From contig NC_092878.1 in the NCBI RefSeq assembly GCF_028372415.1, positions 72,600,704 through 72,664,703 on the forward strand: a stretch of DNA of 64,000 nt. The letters are read 5' to 3'. The DNA is from Notamacropus eugenii (Eukaryota; Chordata; Mammalia; Diprotodontia; Macropodidae). Shown here piece by piece: positions 49,235-59,447 of the stretch (the first letter of the stretch is position 1; the number at the start of each line of letters is the position of its first letter). The position numbers and the translations under genes are program-made. Under the pieces are notes generated by a model. The model worked only from the letters and a program-made list of their open reading frames with translations, was not told the origin of the DNA and did not search any database.

Positions 49235-49610
49235 CATGGGATCCCAGATTTGGTATTCTAGTTCTATTACTTAAAACCTGCACGACTTTAGTGAATGACA
49301 ACCTTTAGAAACTTCGGTTTTAAAAGAGAATGTTGGACCAAACAGAGGTGTGAAACTCACAATCAATAGGCAGCAAGCAGCTGCAAAACTCTCACATATA
49401 ATTGAACCAGATTCAAATGAAATTGGGAAATGTTTAGCTAACTAATTAGCTAGATAAAGAGATAAAATATGATGTATTGTAGATAATGTTAATCTGTCAT
49501 TTTCTATGTCAATATGTGGTATTGATCCTTTTTTATGTGAATTTGACACTGCTGAACTGTATGATTTTTAAGGTTCTTCCTACCTCTAAACGCTAGGATC
49601 CTATTTGTGA
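49235..49610 (+). mobile_element. MIR-type SINE, plus strand, split by a second repeat
   Basis: Left part 49235-49335 (TTGGTATTCTAGTTCTATTAC, shortened: GGTATTCTAGTTCTATTAC; then AGAATGTTGGACC) and right part 49540-49610 (TTTTTAAGGTTCTTCC, CGCTAGGATCCTATTTG) give one MIR if 49336-49535 is removed. Confidence 0.6.
49336..49535. repeat. Dispersed repeat, copy B (family unnamed)
   Basis: Matches copy A at 2226-2365 and is the more complete copy. It sits inside a MIR. Confidence 0.55.
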
Positions 49611-50179
49611 TAGCTTCCCTTTCTTCAGCTTCTTCCTCTTCTTTTGTTAAGAGCAGTATCACAAAACCAAAGTACTAATAATACCATATTTTAAATTTTA
49701 AATCGTATTTTAAAGTGAATGTTATTTAATCTATTATAAATACCAAATTAACTATAAAGAACATATGAAGAGGTATTATCTGAATCCTTAAAAAGAATTG
49801 ATAAGTAGAAGTCTGTATAAAATAATTTTATATCTATATACAAGTATGTATCTGTATATCATGCTATAAATATTATATATACATATGCACACACATATAT
49901 ACGCTTTTTAGGTATGATGGTAGCCATCTTTGTGTCAGGGGCAGGGAAGAATAAACAGAAGAGAAAAAATAAATATTTTAGTTTCACATTTGAAACGAAT
50001 ATCGACTTGTGCATAGCAGTTTTGGAGTTTCATGTGCAATCAACTTTTTTATTGTACTGTGTAATAGAAATTCTTGTTTTATTCCATAAATTAAAAATAG
50101 AATATATTTTTTAAAAATTTAAATTAATGTTAACAATGAAAACTACCAGCAGAACTAGAAGTAATAGTTCAAAACTTCC
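49611..50179. other. Unassigned AT-rich DNA
   Basis: No gene. Part 49975-50105 (TTTCACATTTGAAACGAATA onward) looks like the tail of an old dispersed element, family not identified. Confidence 0.35.
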
Positions 50180-50275
50180 TCACTTTTTCCTAAATAAAAT
50201 CTAAATTCTTTAGCTTATTATTAAAGATTCTTCAAAATAATACACCAGCCTTATCCTCTTCTTTCAGTTGAGTAG
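50180..50275 (+). mobile_element. Short L2 fragment, plus strand (tentative)
   Basis: AAATCTAAATTCTTTAGC followed by a block like TTCTTCAAAATAATACACC, similar to the L2 region at 34020-34060 but strongly diverged. Confidence 0.35.
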
Positions 50276-50850
50276 CCCAGAGAGAAGTAGGCCTAAAGTC
50301 AAGAATGCCTGAGTTCCAATCCAGTGTCAGAGATTTACTATATAATCCTGGACATGTCCCTTAACAAAGCTGAAGTCTTTGGGTTTATCAAACAGTACAT
50401 GACTACAGCCATTGACTACTGTGTCTTAGATATCTAACCTATTCCACTTGTCCAGTTCTTTTTGATGTCTTCCTCTTTTCTCTTTCTCCTCACTCATTTG
50501 ATGCTGTCTTCTGGACAAGGATCATTTTGTCATTCTGAATTCTGTCATTGCTGAACATATCTATTCCCTTAAGGCAAATGCCTTAGGAGACTCATCACCA
50601 TGCTATAAGGTAAGTTTAACTGGAGCAGATTGATAGAGGAGTTCACTCAAATACCCTCATTACATAAAGGTGAGGAATAAATGGTTCTTGTCCTGGTTTC
50701 CTCAATTGTATAGTAGAGATAATAGTAGCACCTACTTGCCAGGGTTGTTGTGAGGATCAAATGAGTTAATATTTGTAAACGCGTTACCAGAGTGCCTAGT
50801 ACATAGTGGGCACTTTGTAACTGCTTATTTCCTTAACTTATTTCCTTCCT
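50276..50850 (+). mobile_element. MAR1/MIR-type SINE, plus strand, split
   Basis: Left part 50276-50365 (CCTGAGTTCCAATCCAGTG, TTTACTATATAATCCTGGAC) and right part 50690-50850 (TGGTTTCCTCAATTGTATAG, CCAGGGTTGTTGTGAGGATC, GTGCCTAGTACATAGTGGGC). The gap starts with a segment like L1 ORF2 antisense (50378-50455), comparable to 56087-56165. Confidence 0.65.
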
Positions 50851-50929
50851 CCTATAAAGTGTCAGAATGAAAGTCTTAAAAATTCAGTCCAAACAAAAGT
50901 TATCAAGCATCTAAAGTTTTTGCATTGTA

Positions 50930-51335
50930 AAGGCAAAATATTTTACTTCATTGTAGAACTGGATCGGTGTATTGGGTTCTCCGTGTACTAGTTATGTGTC
51001 CTTGGGCAAGTCATTTAAATTGTCTTACTCAAAATTTTCTCATCCATAAAATTAGGAGGCTGTGTAAAATGATATTTTCATCTGAAACAATCTATGTGCT
51101 TCTACCTAATATTACCAACAATGAAATAACTATTTTATCTACCTAATTTTGAATAATAACATCAAAATTACAACTTTATGTTGCCCGTGTCATTGTGCAA
51201 GATGAAAAAGATAATAATAACAACTTACATATGGTTTTTAGGTTTATTGGCTGTCTTGCCTATATTATGACATCCTACCATCACAACAATTCTATAAGAT
51301 AACTGCTATTACTATCTATATTTTATTTTTCATTT
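50930..51335. mobile_element. Two old MIR-type fragments
   Basis: 50945-51110 is plus strand (GTGTCCTTGGGCAAGTCATT, TTTTCTCATCCATAAAATTA). 51205-51335 is minus strand (ATTATGACATCCTACCATC, ATAAGATAACTGCTATTAC). Confidence 0.5.
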
Positions 51336-51339
51336 ATAT

Positions 51340-52105
51340 GATGATTTGTGAGTCTTATGCATAGCCACAATCATGACTGAATAGGATATATTGTGATTTT
51401 TTGGAAAAGTAACCCTGAAAACAGGTCACCCTTTTGATACGAACAAATACTGTAAACGAATACCATACTAAGATTTCATTGGTTTTAATAGCCAGTTGCT
51501 ATATTCTGTAGTAGGACTTATAATTCACATCTTCTCTACTTCTTTCACGCTCCCTATGTTTGGATGGAGCAAACTGTTTTTATAATCAAAACTCCTCAAA
51601 GCATTTCCTTTTGAAAAGGTTAGAGTCAACATGACACATTTTGGTAACTGCGCAAACAGCTTTCAGGGGCATTATTTCACTTTCAACAGAAACCACAAAG
51701 TATCACTCCCTTCCAATTCTCTACATTTGAGAAAGGAGAAGAAAAGTCTTCATATATCAACTCCAAGAACATTGTTTTGTTTTTTTTTCTAACATGAGGA
51801 AGAAAATGCTTTCTTCTAAACACTTTAAACGACAATCAAGTGGGAAGGAATATTATTAGGGGACATTCTTTACAGAAACAGATATTAAAACCGAGGTTGG
51901 GCATACGTACAAGAAAAATATATGTGCTCAATGGGATGTGACTGTGAAGGTGGCTGCACAAAGAAGACTTTCTATATATTGCTTAAAACTAGTTGCAAAA
52001 TATTGACCAAATGTGTCTTTTCTTCAATCCAGTTTTGTATCACATGTATAAACTTAGATTACGTCTATTTAGTCTTCTCTGTTCAAGAAATAAGCTAACA
52101 TTTCC
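51340..52105. promoter_or_regulatory. Possible conserved non-coding block
   Basis: Complex, non-repetitive sequence with no frame. Subsegments such as GATACGAACAAATACTGTAA and TTTCATTGGTTTTAATAGCC keep rare CpGs. The label is inference. Confidence 0.25.
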
Positions 52106-52109
52106 ACTG

Positions 52110-54048
52110 AATTGATATTTTTTCTGATTTTATTTTTATTTCCAGATTTTCTCCCTCTCTCCATCCCCTACCATCTGAATTGAGAAGGCAAAATACAATA
52201 CCCAATATACACATGTAATTATGTAAAATATATTTTTACTTTGCCCACATTTTTAAAAGATGAAGAAAAATATATGATTCAATCTATACTCTGAATCCAT
52301 TGGTTCTCTTTCTACAAGTGGATATAATTTTATGCCATTAGTCTTTTGGAGTTATGGTGCATTATTATATTGATCAGAGTCATTACATCTTTCACAATTA
52401 ATTTTCTTTATGATATTGCCATTACTGTATAAATTATTCTCCTGGCTCTGGTCACTTTACTTTTCATTCAAATAGGTTCAAATAGGTCTTTCAAGGTTTT
52501 TGAGATAGCATCCTGCTCAACATTTCTTATAGCACAATAGAATTCCATCACACTCATATTCAAAAACTTGTTCAGCCATTATCTTGATGATAGGCATCCC
52601 CTCAGTTTCCAATTCTTTGCTACCACAAAAAGAGCTTCTAAAAATATTTTTGTTCATGTGGATTGTTTTCTGTTTTCAAAAAAATCTAAAAGATATAGAC
52701 CTACTTGTATTTTTGGGTCAAGTCATATGCACTGGTGTACAGCCATTTGGGCATACTCCATATTGTTCTCTGTGATGGATGGTCTAGTTCACGTCTGCCA
52801 ACAATGTATTAGTGTATATATTTTCCCATATCCCCTCCAGCATTTTTCATTTTTTTTTCTGTCATGTTAGACAACATGATAAGAATGAAGTGGTAATTTG
52901 GAGTTATTTTATTGTGTATTTCTCTAATTGTTAGTGACAGAAAACATTTTTTCATGTCTATCTATAGGTTTAATTTATTCCTCTGAAAACTTCCTGTTCA
53001 TATCTTTTGACCAGCAATTAGGCAATGGCTTTTTTTTAAAATAAATTTGGCTATGTTTCCCATATATTTGAGAAACGAGACTTCTATCAGGTAAGCTTAC
53101 TATAAAATTTTTCCCTCATCTCCCGCTTTTCTTCTAATTTTGGCTGCATTAGTTTTATTTCTGCAAAATCTTTTTAATTTATTGTAATAAAATAGGAATT
53201 TTTCCTCCTGTGAACATCTCCATCATTTGATTGGTCACTGATCATTCCTCTATCCATAAGTCATAGTAATTTCTTCCATGTTCCCACAGTTTGCTTATGA
53301 TATAAAACTTCATGTCTAAATCATGCACCAATTTTAAGCTTGTTTTGGCTTATGTCTAGTTTCTGCCTGATTGTTTCCCAGTTTTTGGAGCAATTTTGTG
53401 AAATTTTGAGTTCTTGCTTGAATAGCTGTGCTCATCTGTTTCCCCATACAAAGTATCAAATCTGTTCCACTGATTGATCACTCTGTTTCTTAGCCGACAT
53501 TAAATTACTGATTACTGCTTTATAACAGAGACATGGTTCTCCTACCCATTCCTTCATATTTTTTCATTGAATTCTTTGGTATTATTAACCTTTTGAAACT
53601 CCAAATCAATGTGTAAATTATTTTTTTCTAGGTTTATAAAGCAATTCTATATTAGTTTAAGTGTTAAGTAATATTGCAGTTTGTATATTGATTCAGTCTG
53701 TCTATGACAAATTAATATTTTTCCAATTATTTAGATGCTTTTATTTGTGTGAAGCATTTTGTCACTATGCTCATATAATTATCCAGTGTGTGTCTTGGCA
53801 AATAGACTCCAAGGTGTCTTATACTCCATACAGATATTTAAAAAAAAATTCCCTTTCTATTTCTTCCTATTAGGTTTTGTTAGTAATATGCAAAAATGCT
53901 GATCACTTTTATAAGTCTATTTGATATCCTGCAACTTTGATAACTTTGCTGCTTCAACCAGTTTTGTTGTTGTTGTTGATTCTCCAGTATTCTCTAATTA
54001 TGCCAACATATCATCTCCAATGACCTGTGATTTTGTTTTGTGTTGCCT
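52110..54048 (-). mobile_element. L1 3' part, minus strand (outer L1, left side)
   Basis: Antisense L1 from the 3'UTR (TTTCCAGATTTTCTCCCTC near 52140) through the ORF2 C-terminus to the reverse transcriptase catalytic region (AACATATCATCTCCAATGAC near 54004, where L1 antisense usually reads 'catatcatctgcaaagag'). Broken at 54048 by the next L1. Confidence 0.8.
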
Positions 54049-54274
54049 ATTTTTAAAATTTAATTTATTTTTATTCTTCAACTTTCACTTACATAAGATT
54101 ATGAGTTCCAAATTTTCTCCCTAACTCTCTCCTCTCCCTCACCCCAAGGTATCATGTAAATTCATATAGATTCAGCATGTCCATTCATATTAAGCCTATT
54201 TTGACATTAGTCATGTTGTACAGAAAAATTAGAACCAATGGGAGAAACCATGAGAAAGAAGAAACAAAATATGA

Positions 54275-54296
54275 GAGAGACAGAGAGAGAAAGGGA

Positions 54297-54376
<80 letters not shown>
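54275..54376. repeat. (GA)n microsatellite, ~100 bp
   Basis: GA run inside the 3'UTR of L1-C; a few interruptions near the left edge. Confidence 0.95.
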
Positions 54377-54380
<4 letters not shown>

Positions 54381-54861
54381 ATGCACAAAAATTATGTTTC
54401 AATCTGCATTCAGATTCATATTTCTTTTTCTGGATGTGGACAGCATTATTCATCATGACTCTTCTGCAGTTGTCTTAGGTCCTTGTATTGCTAAGAAGAG
54501 ACAAGTCTCTCAAAGTCAGTCATCATACATTAGAGCTGTTACTGAATACAATGTTCTCCTGGTTCTGCTCCTTTCACTCACCATCAGCTTCTCTAAGTCT
54601 TTTGAAGGTTTTACAAAGTCTGCTTGTTCAACACTTCTTATAGCACAATACTATTCCGTTACATTCATACACTGCAACTCGTTCAGTCATTCCCAATTGA
54701 AGGGCATCCCCTAAATTTCCAATTCTTGGCCACCACAAAAAAGAGCTGCTATAAATATATTTTGTACATGTGTGTCCTTTACCCATTTATATAATGTCTT
54801 TGGGATATGGCCCTAGAAACAGTATTGCAGGGTCAAAGAGCATGAACAGTTTTATGGCCCT

Positions 54862-55253
54862 TTGGGTATAGTTCCAAATTGTTCTCCAGAATGGTTGGAT
54901 CAGTCCATAACTCCACTTCAACTCATTAGTGTTCCGATTTGCCCTTATCTTCTCCAACGTTTATCATTTTCCTGTTTTGTTATGTTATCCAATCTGAGAG
55001 GTGTGATGTGGTACCTCAGATTTGTTTTGATTTGCCTCTCTCTAATCAATAGAGATTAAGATTATTTTTTCATATGAGTATCGATAGCTTTAATTCCTAC
55101 CTCTAAAAATTGCCTGTTCATATTCTTTGACCATTTATAAATTGGGAAATAACTTGTTTTCTCATAAATTTGACTCATTTCTCTATATATTTAAGAAATG
55201 AGGCCTTTAACAGAGATATTGATATAATGGGAATTAAAACTCTTCCCCACCTA

Positions 55254-55293
<40 letters not shown>

Positions 55294-57420
55294 GCACACA
55301 TATATACATATATATATCTGTATATGTAGCTATACCTACATGTATATGTAGGTCTATGCATGTGTGTGTTTGTTTGCGTGTGTGTGTGTGTGTGTGTGTG
55401 TACACACCTCTCAGGTGAGGTTTTGCTTTGGGCCTTCATTTTTAGAAGAAGGTTCCTGTGCCTGATGAGACTATAGGCAACTGTTTTAAGAAATCCCCTG
55501 ACTTTGTAAACCCAGTTCTTCTGTCTCTGGTAATGATGTATGTATTGCCTGTGTTCAGACAGGTAGAAGCCCTGTCTATTGGCCCTGCTTGTATTTTTTC
55601 TGTTGGCATATGTGTTTAATTTAAGCGATAGTTGACCCCTCAAAATTTGGTTTCCTTTTAGAAAAGCACATCTAAGAACCTGTGCAGCAGGCCCTTCTGT
55701 GTATGTTGCGTTACTTATTGCTACAATTGGTTGTAAAAATCCTTTTCCAGTTTTCTGCTTCCTTCCTAATCTTGATTGCATTGGCTTTGTGCAAAAACTT
55801 TTCAATTTCCTGTCATCAAAATTATCCATTTTTATTTTCATAATGTTCTCTATCTCTTGTTTGGTCATAAATTCTTCAATTTTGCTATAAATCTGAGAGG
55901 TAAACTATTTCTTTTTCTCCCAGTTTGTTTATAGTATCAGCTTTTATATCTGAATCATGTATTCATTTTGACTTTTTCTGGGTGTAGGGTGTAAGATATT
56001 GGTTGATGACCAGCTTCTGCTGTACTATTTTCCAATTTTCCCAGTCGTTTTCGTTAAGTACTGAGTTCTTATTCCAGAAACAGGGGTCTTTGGGTTTATC
56101 AGACAGTGGATTACTAAAGTCATCAACTACTATGTCTTGTCTACCTACTTTATTCCAGTGACTCACCACTCTACTTAGCCAGTACCAAGTAGTTTTGATG
56201 ATTGCTGTTTGAAACATAATTTAAGATCTGATATGGTTAGGCCACCTTCCCTAACATTTCTTTTCATTTATCCCCTTGAAATTCTGAAACTTTTGTTCTT
56301 CCAGATAAATTTTGTTATTATTTTTCAAGCTCTATAAAATACTTTTTGATAGTTTAATTGGAATGGCCCTGAATAAGTAAATTAATTTAGGCAGACCCCA
56401 TTTATTCCCATGCTTCCTCGTATTTTTAATAGAAATGGATGTTGTATTTTGTCAAATGGTTTTCCTGCATCTATTGAGACAATCATATGATTTCTGTTAG
56501 TTTTGTTACTGATATGACCAATTATGCTGATAGTTTTCCTAATATTGAACCACTTTGCAGGTAGGTATGAATCCTACCTTATCATATTGTATTATTCTCA
56601 TGATAATTTGCTGTAGCCTTTTTGCTAATGTTTTATTTAAAATTTTTGCATCTATATTCATTAGATAAATTGATGTATCATTGACTTTCTCTGTTTTGAA
56701 TTTTACTACTTTATGTATTACTAAAATATTTTTATCATACAAAAGAATTTGGTAGGAACCCTTCACCTATTTTCCTAAATAGTCTGTACACTACAGAAAT
56801 TAATTGTTTTTTTTTTAATATTTGATAGAATTTGCTTGTAAATCCATCTGACCCTGGGGATTGTTTTCATAGGGAGTTCATTGATGACTTGTTAAGTTCT
56901 TTTTTTGAGATGGGTTACTTAAGTATTGTATTTCCTTTTTTGTTAATCTGGACAGTTTAGATTTTCATGAACATTCAGCCACTTCACTACAATTATCAAA
57001 TTTATTAGCATGCAGTTGGGAAAAATAGTTCATAATTATTGTTTTAATTTCTTTTTCATTGGTGGTAAGTTCACCCTTTTCATTTTTGATACTAGAAATT
57101 TGATTTTCTTCTTTTTTTAAATCAAATTAACCAAGCGTTTATCAATTTTATTGTTTTTTTCATAAAACCAGCTCTTAGTTTTATTTATTAGTTAAATAAT
57201 TTTGTTAATTTTAGTTTTATTAATCTCTCCTTTGGTTTTCAGTATTTCTAATTTGGTATTTATTTGGGGATATTTAATTTGTTCTTTTTCTAGCATTTTT
57301 AGTTGACCTCCTCTTTCTCTATTTGTGTTGCCTATTTTTATTCCCTCAGTTTTAATTTATTGATATAGTTAGCACTTTTAGTATAATATTGAATAATAAT
57401 AGTGATAATGGGCATTTTTG
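54862..57420 (-). pseudogene. L1-C ORF2 remnant
   Basis: Antisense pieces include TAIIKTTWYWLSRVVSHWNKV (shown in part: IIKTTWYWLSRVVSHWNK) at 55963-56217 and NKTLAKRLQQIIMRIIQYDKVGFIP at 56539-56766 (shown in part: LAKRLQQIIMRIIQYDKVG), which are the reverse transcriptase block preceding the catalytic site. Further N-terminal RT and linker pieces run to 57300, followed by a displaced RT piece at 57365-57420. Stops and shifts throughout. The region 55251-55415 holds CT, CA and GT repeats that interrupt the frame. Confidence 0.75.
55252..55405. repeat. (CT)n(CA)n(TA)n(GT)n compound repeat
   Basis: Simple sequence within the ORF2 part of L1-C. Confidence 0.9.
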
Positions 57421-57769
57421 TTGAATTTATTGTCAAATTCTCTACTTAGGTCCGTTCTTTTTTTGTAAATCAGAAAAGTTTGAAAATTCTTTATTTGATT
57501 AAATGTAATGTTCCCCCCTCCCCTGAAAGACCATGCTCAGTTTTGCTGGGAAATTATTCTTGGTTATAATCTTAGATCTTTTGCCTTCCAGAATATTGTA
57601 TTCCAGGTGCTCTGTTTCTTTAAATGATAGCTGCTAAATCTTGTGTGATCCTAACTTTGGATCCAAGTTTTTGAATGGATTTTGTCTGGCTACTTGAGCT
57701 ATTTTCTTGTTGTTCTGGGAATTCTGGAGTTTGGCTATTATATATACATATGCACTTAAATAAATACCT

Positions 57770-57801
<32 letters not shown>

Positions 57802-57889
57802 TCATACATACACAAATATGCACAAATACACATCCATACCCACCCATACCCACATCCTCATCCATATATATGGGTGTGTGTGGGTGTTT

Positions 57890-57923
<34 letters not shown>

Positions 57924-57941
57924 TTATAGATGTATACATCC

Positions 57942-57972
<31 letters not shown>
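57770..57972. repeat. (CA)n, (GA)n and (GT)n runs
   Basis: Three simple runs at about 57772-57791, 57891-57920 and 57945-57972, separated by AT/CA-rich sequence, inside the ORF1 remnant. Confidence 0.9.
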
Positions 57973-57977
<5 letters not shown>

Positions 57978-58504
57978 ATATCGCCTGGGCATTTTCAATT
58001 CAGGGGTGATTGATGAATATATTCTATTTTTATTTTACCCTCTGCTTCTAGGATATCAACACAATTTTTGAAATTTAATGTCTAATATCTTTTATTTTCT
58101 TCAGTGAACGTTTGTAACTTTTTTCCAGTTTGGTTAATTCTGCTTTTTTAAGGAATTATTTTCATTATCAAGTTTTTGTACTATTTTTTCCATTTGGCTA
58201 GCACTGTTTTTTAACTTTTTTATTTTTTTTTAGTATTTTACTGCATCCTTTACCAAGCTGTTGTCATAAATTTCTTCCTTTCTTTTTACTTCTTTCCTAA
58301 TTTTGCATCTACTATACTTATTTGATTTTGAAGAAGCTTTTTGAGCTCTTCCAGGAATTCTTATTGGGATTATGCACATTCATTTTTTTTTCCTTTTGAA
58401 ACTTTTCTGTATTCATTTCATTTTTCTTTCCTCCTATATTTGTACCTTTATCTGACCCATCACCACAGTAGCTTTTTTTTAGATTCTTTTTTGTTGTTTG
58501 AACA

Positions 58505-58545
58505 TTTCCATTCATTCATTCATTGATTCATTCATTGATTCATTA
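58505..58545. repeat. (CATT)n run
   Basis: CATTCATT and GATTCATT units, about 40 bp. Confidence 0.85.
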
Positions 58546-59092
58546 TTTCTACTTTGAACTTTATGCTAAATTTAGACTCTGTTCCTGGCATGGGGGCAGG
58601 AAAGGGGACTTTCTGAAGTTTTAGGGTTTTTTCACACTGCTGTTTTCAGAGCTAGTTTTTGAGATTTGAGAGTTTTTGATTCTTTAATATGATGTGATCT
58701 TGGGAGAGATTTGCTCATTGCGCTAAAGAACTGCACTCTGATTTTTGTCCAGGAAGGGCCTCTACTCCACTGGGACTAGAAATGATACTCTTCTGCAGGG
58801 CTACCACTTCTTATTGATTAAAAATGCTCCTTTCCACTTTTGAATTATGGCCCACAATTGGATATATTCAGTAGAGTTACCAAACATGTAGTCCCACATC
58901 CAGTATTAGCACATAAGTCCCCTATTTTGCCAGCTTTCCTCCCTCTCTGACTTGAGAACTTGCAAAACCTGGTGTAGCCTCTATCATCACTTAGTTCAAT
59001 CTCTGGCGTTACCTTCATGTGGGATTCAGGTCAGCGTCCTGCTCTGTGTTCAGACTCCTTTTCCTAACTGTTATATTTTCTTGGTCTACAAG

Positions 59093-59093
<1 letters not shown>

Positions 59094-59166
<73 letters not shown>
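59094..59166. repeat. (CT)n microsatellite, ~72 bp
   Basis: Pure CT run in the 5'UTR of L1-C. Confidence 0.95.
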
Positions 59167-59170
<4 letters not shown>

Positions 59171-59292
59171 CTTTTATTTCTCCTTTTTGTATGCTATATC
59201 ACTTTAGAATTTGATTGTTGTTTGGAGGGGAACATTGGGAGAGCTCAGCTAAGTGCTTTCTCTACTCCATCATTTGGACTCTGCCCATGGAA

Positions 59293-59447
59293 GTTTGTCT
59301 CCTAATAATTTTTAATCTATGCTTCCAAGTCACTTTTCAGAAAGTAATTTTACTTGCATTACTGTCCCCATTCAGTTTCCTCCAAAGGTCTATCATATTT
59401 AATCTTTCTAAAATCTGTTTCTCTCCTTAATTTCTGTCTTATTTATT
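59293..59447 (-). mobile_element. Outer L1, endonuclease segment, left of HAL1-6
   Basis: 59340-59436 reads as the antisense end of the L1 endonuclease domain (TCAGTTTCCTCCAAAGGTCT, TATCATATTTAATC), parallel to 10015-10090 of L1-B. Confidence 0.65.
59437..59447. repeat. Probable target-site duplication of HAL1-6, left copy
   Basis: TCTTATTTATT, repeated at 61770-61780. Low complexity, so moderately convincing alone, but the L1 reads on across it. Confidence 0.65.

Larger units (their letters stand above)
57500..58560 (-). pseudogene. L1-C ORF1 remnant
   Basis: Antisense, the C-terminal domain is recognisable at 57530-57720 (GSKVRITQDLAAII and, further on, a YPAKL-type block over 'cagttttgctggg'). 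The CA, GA and GT runs at 57772-57971 expanded inside the RNA-binding domain. Coiled-coil pieces run from 58090 to 58560. No frame longer than about 100 residues survives. Confidence 0.7.
54049..59292 (-). mobile_element. L1-C, minus strand, ~5.2 kb, internally deleted
   Basis: On the minus strand it starts at about 59292 (CATGGGCAGAGTCCAAATGA, then TGGAGTAGAGAAAGCACTTA), has a 5'UTR with a 72-bp repeat tract, ORF1 (57500-58560), a jump to the reverse transcriptase region, then ORF2 remainder and a 3'UTR ending at T-rich 54049. The endonuclease and inter-ORF part are missing. It separates two pieces of an older minus-strand L1. Confidence 0.8.

Noticed and set aside
54238-54714. 158-residue open frame
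   Set aside because: Its body is an R/E run from the (GA)n tract and the rest is antisense L1 3'UTR.
55251-55868. 205-residue minus-strand open frame
   Set aside because: It is L1-C ORF2 C-terminal sequence running into simple repeats, not a host gene.
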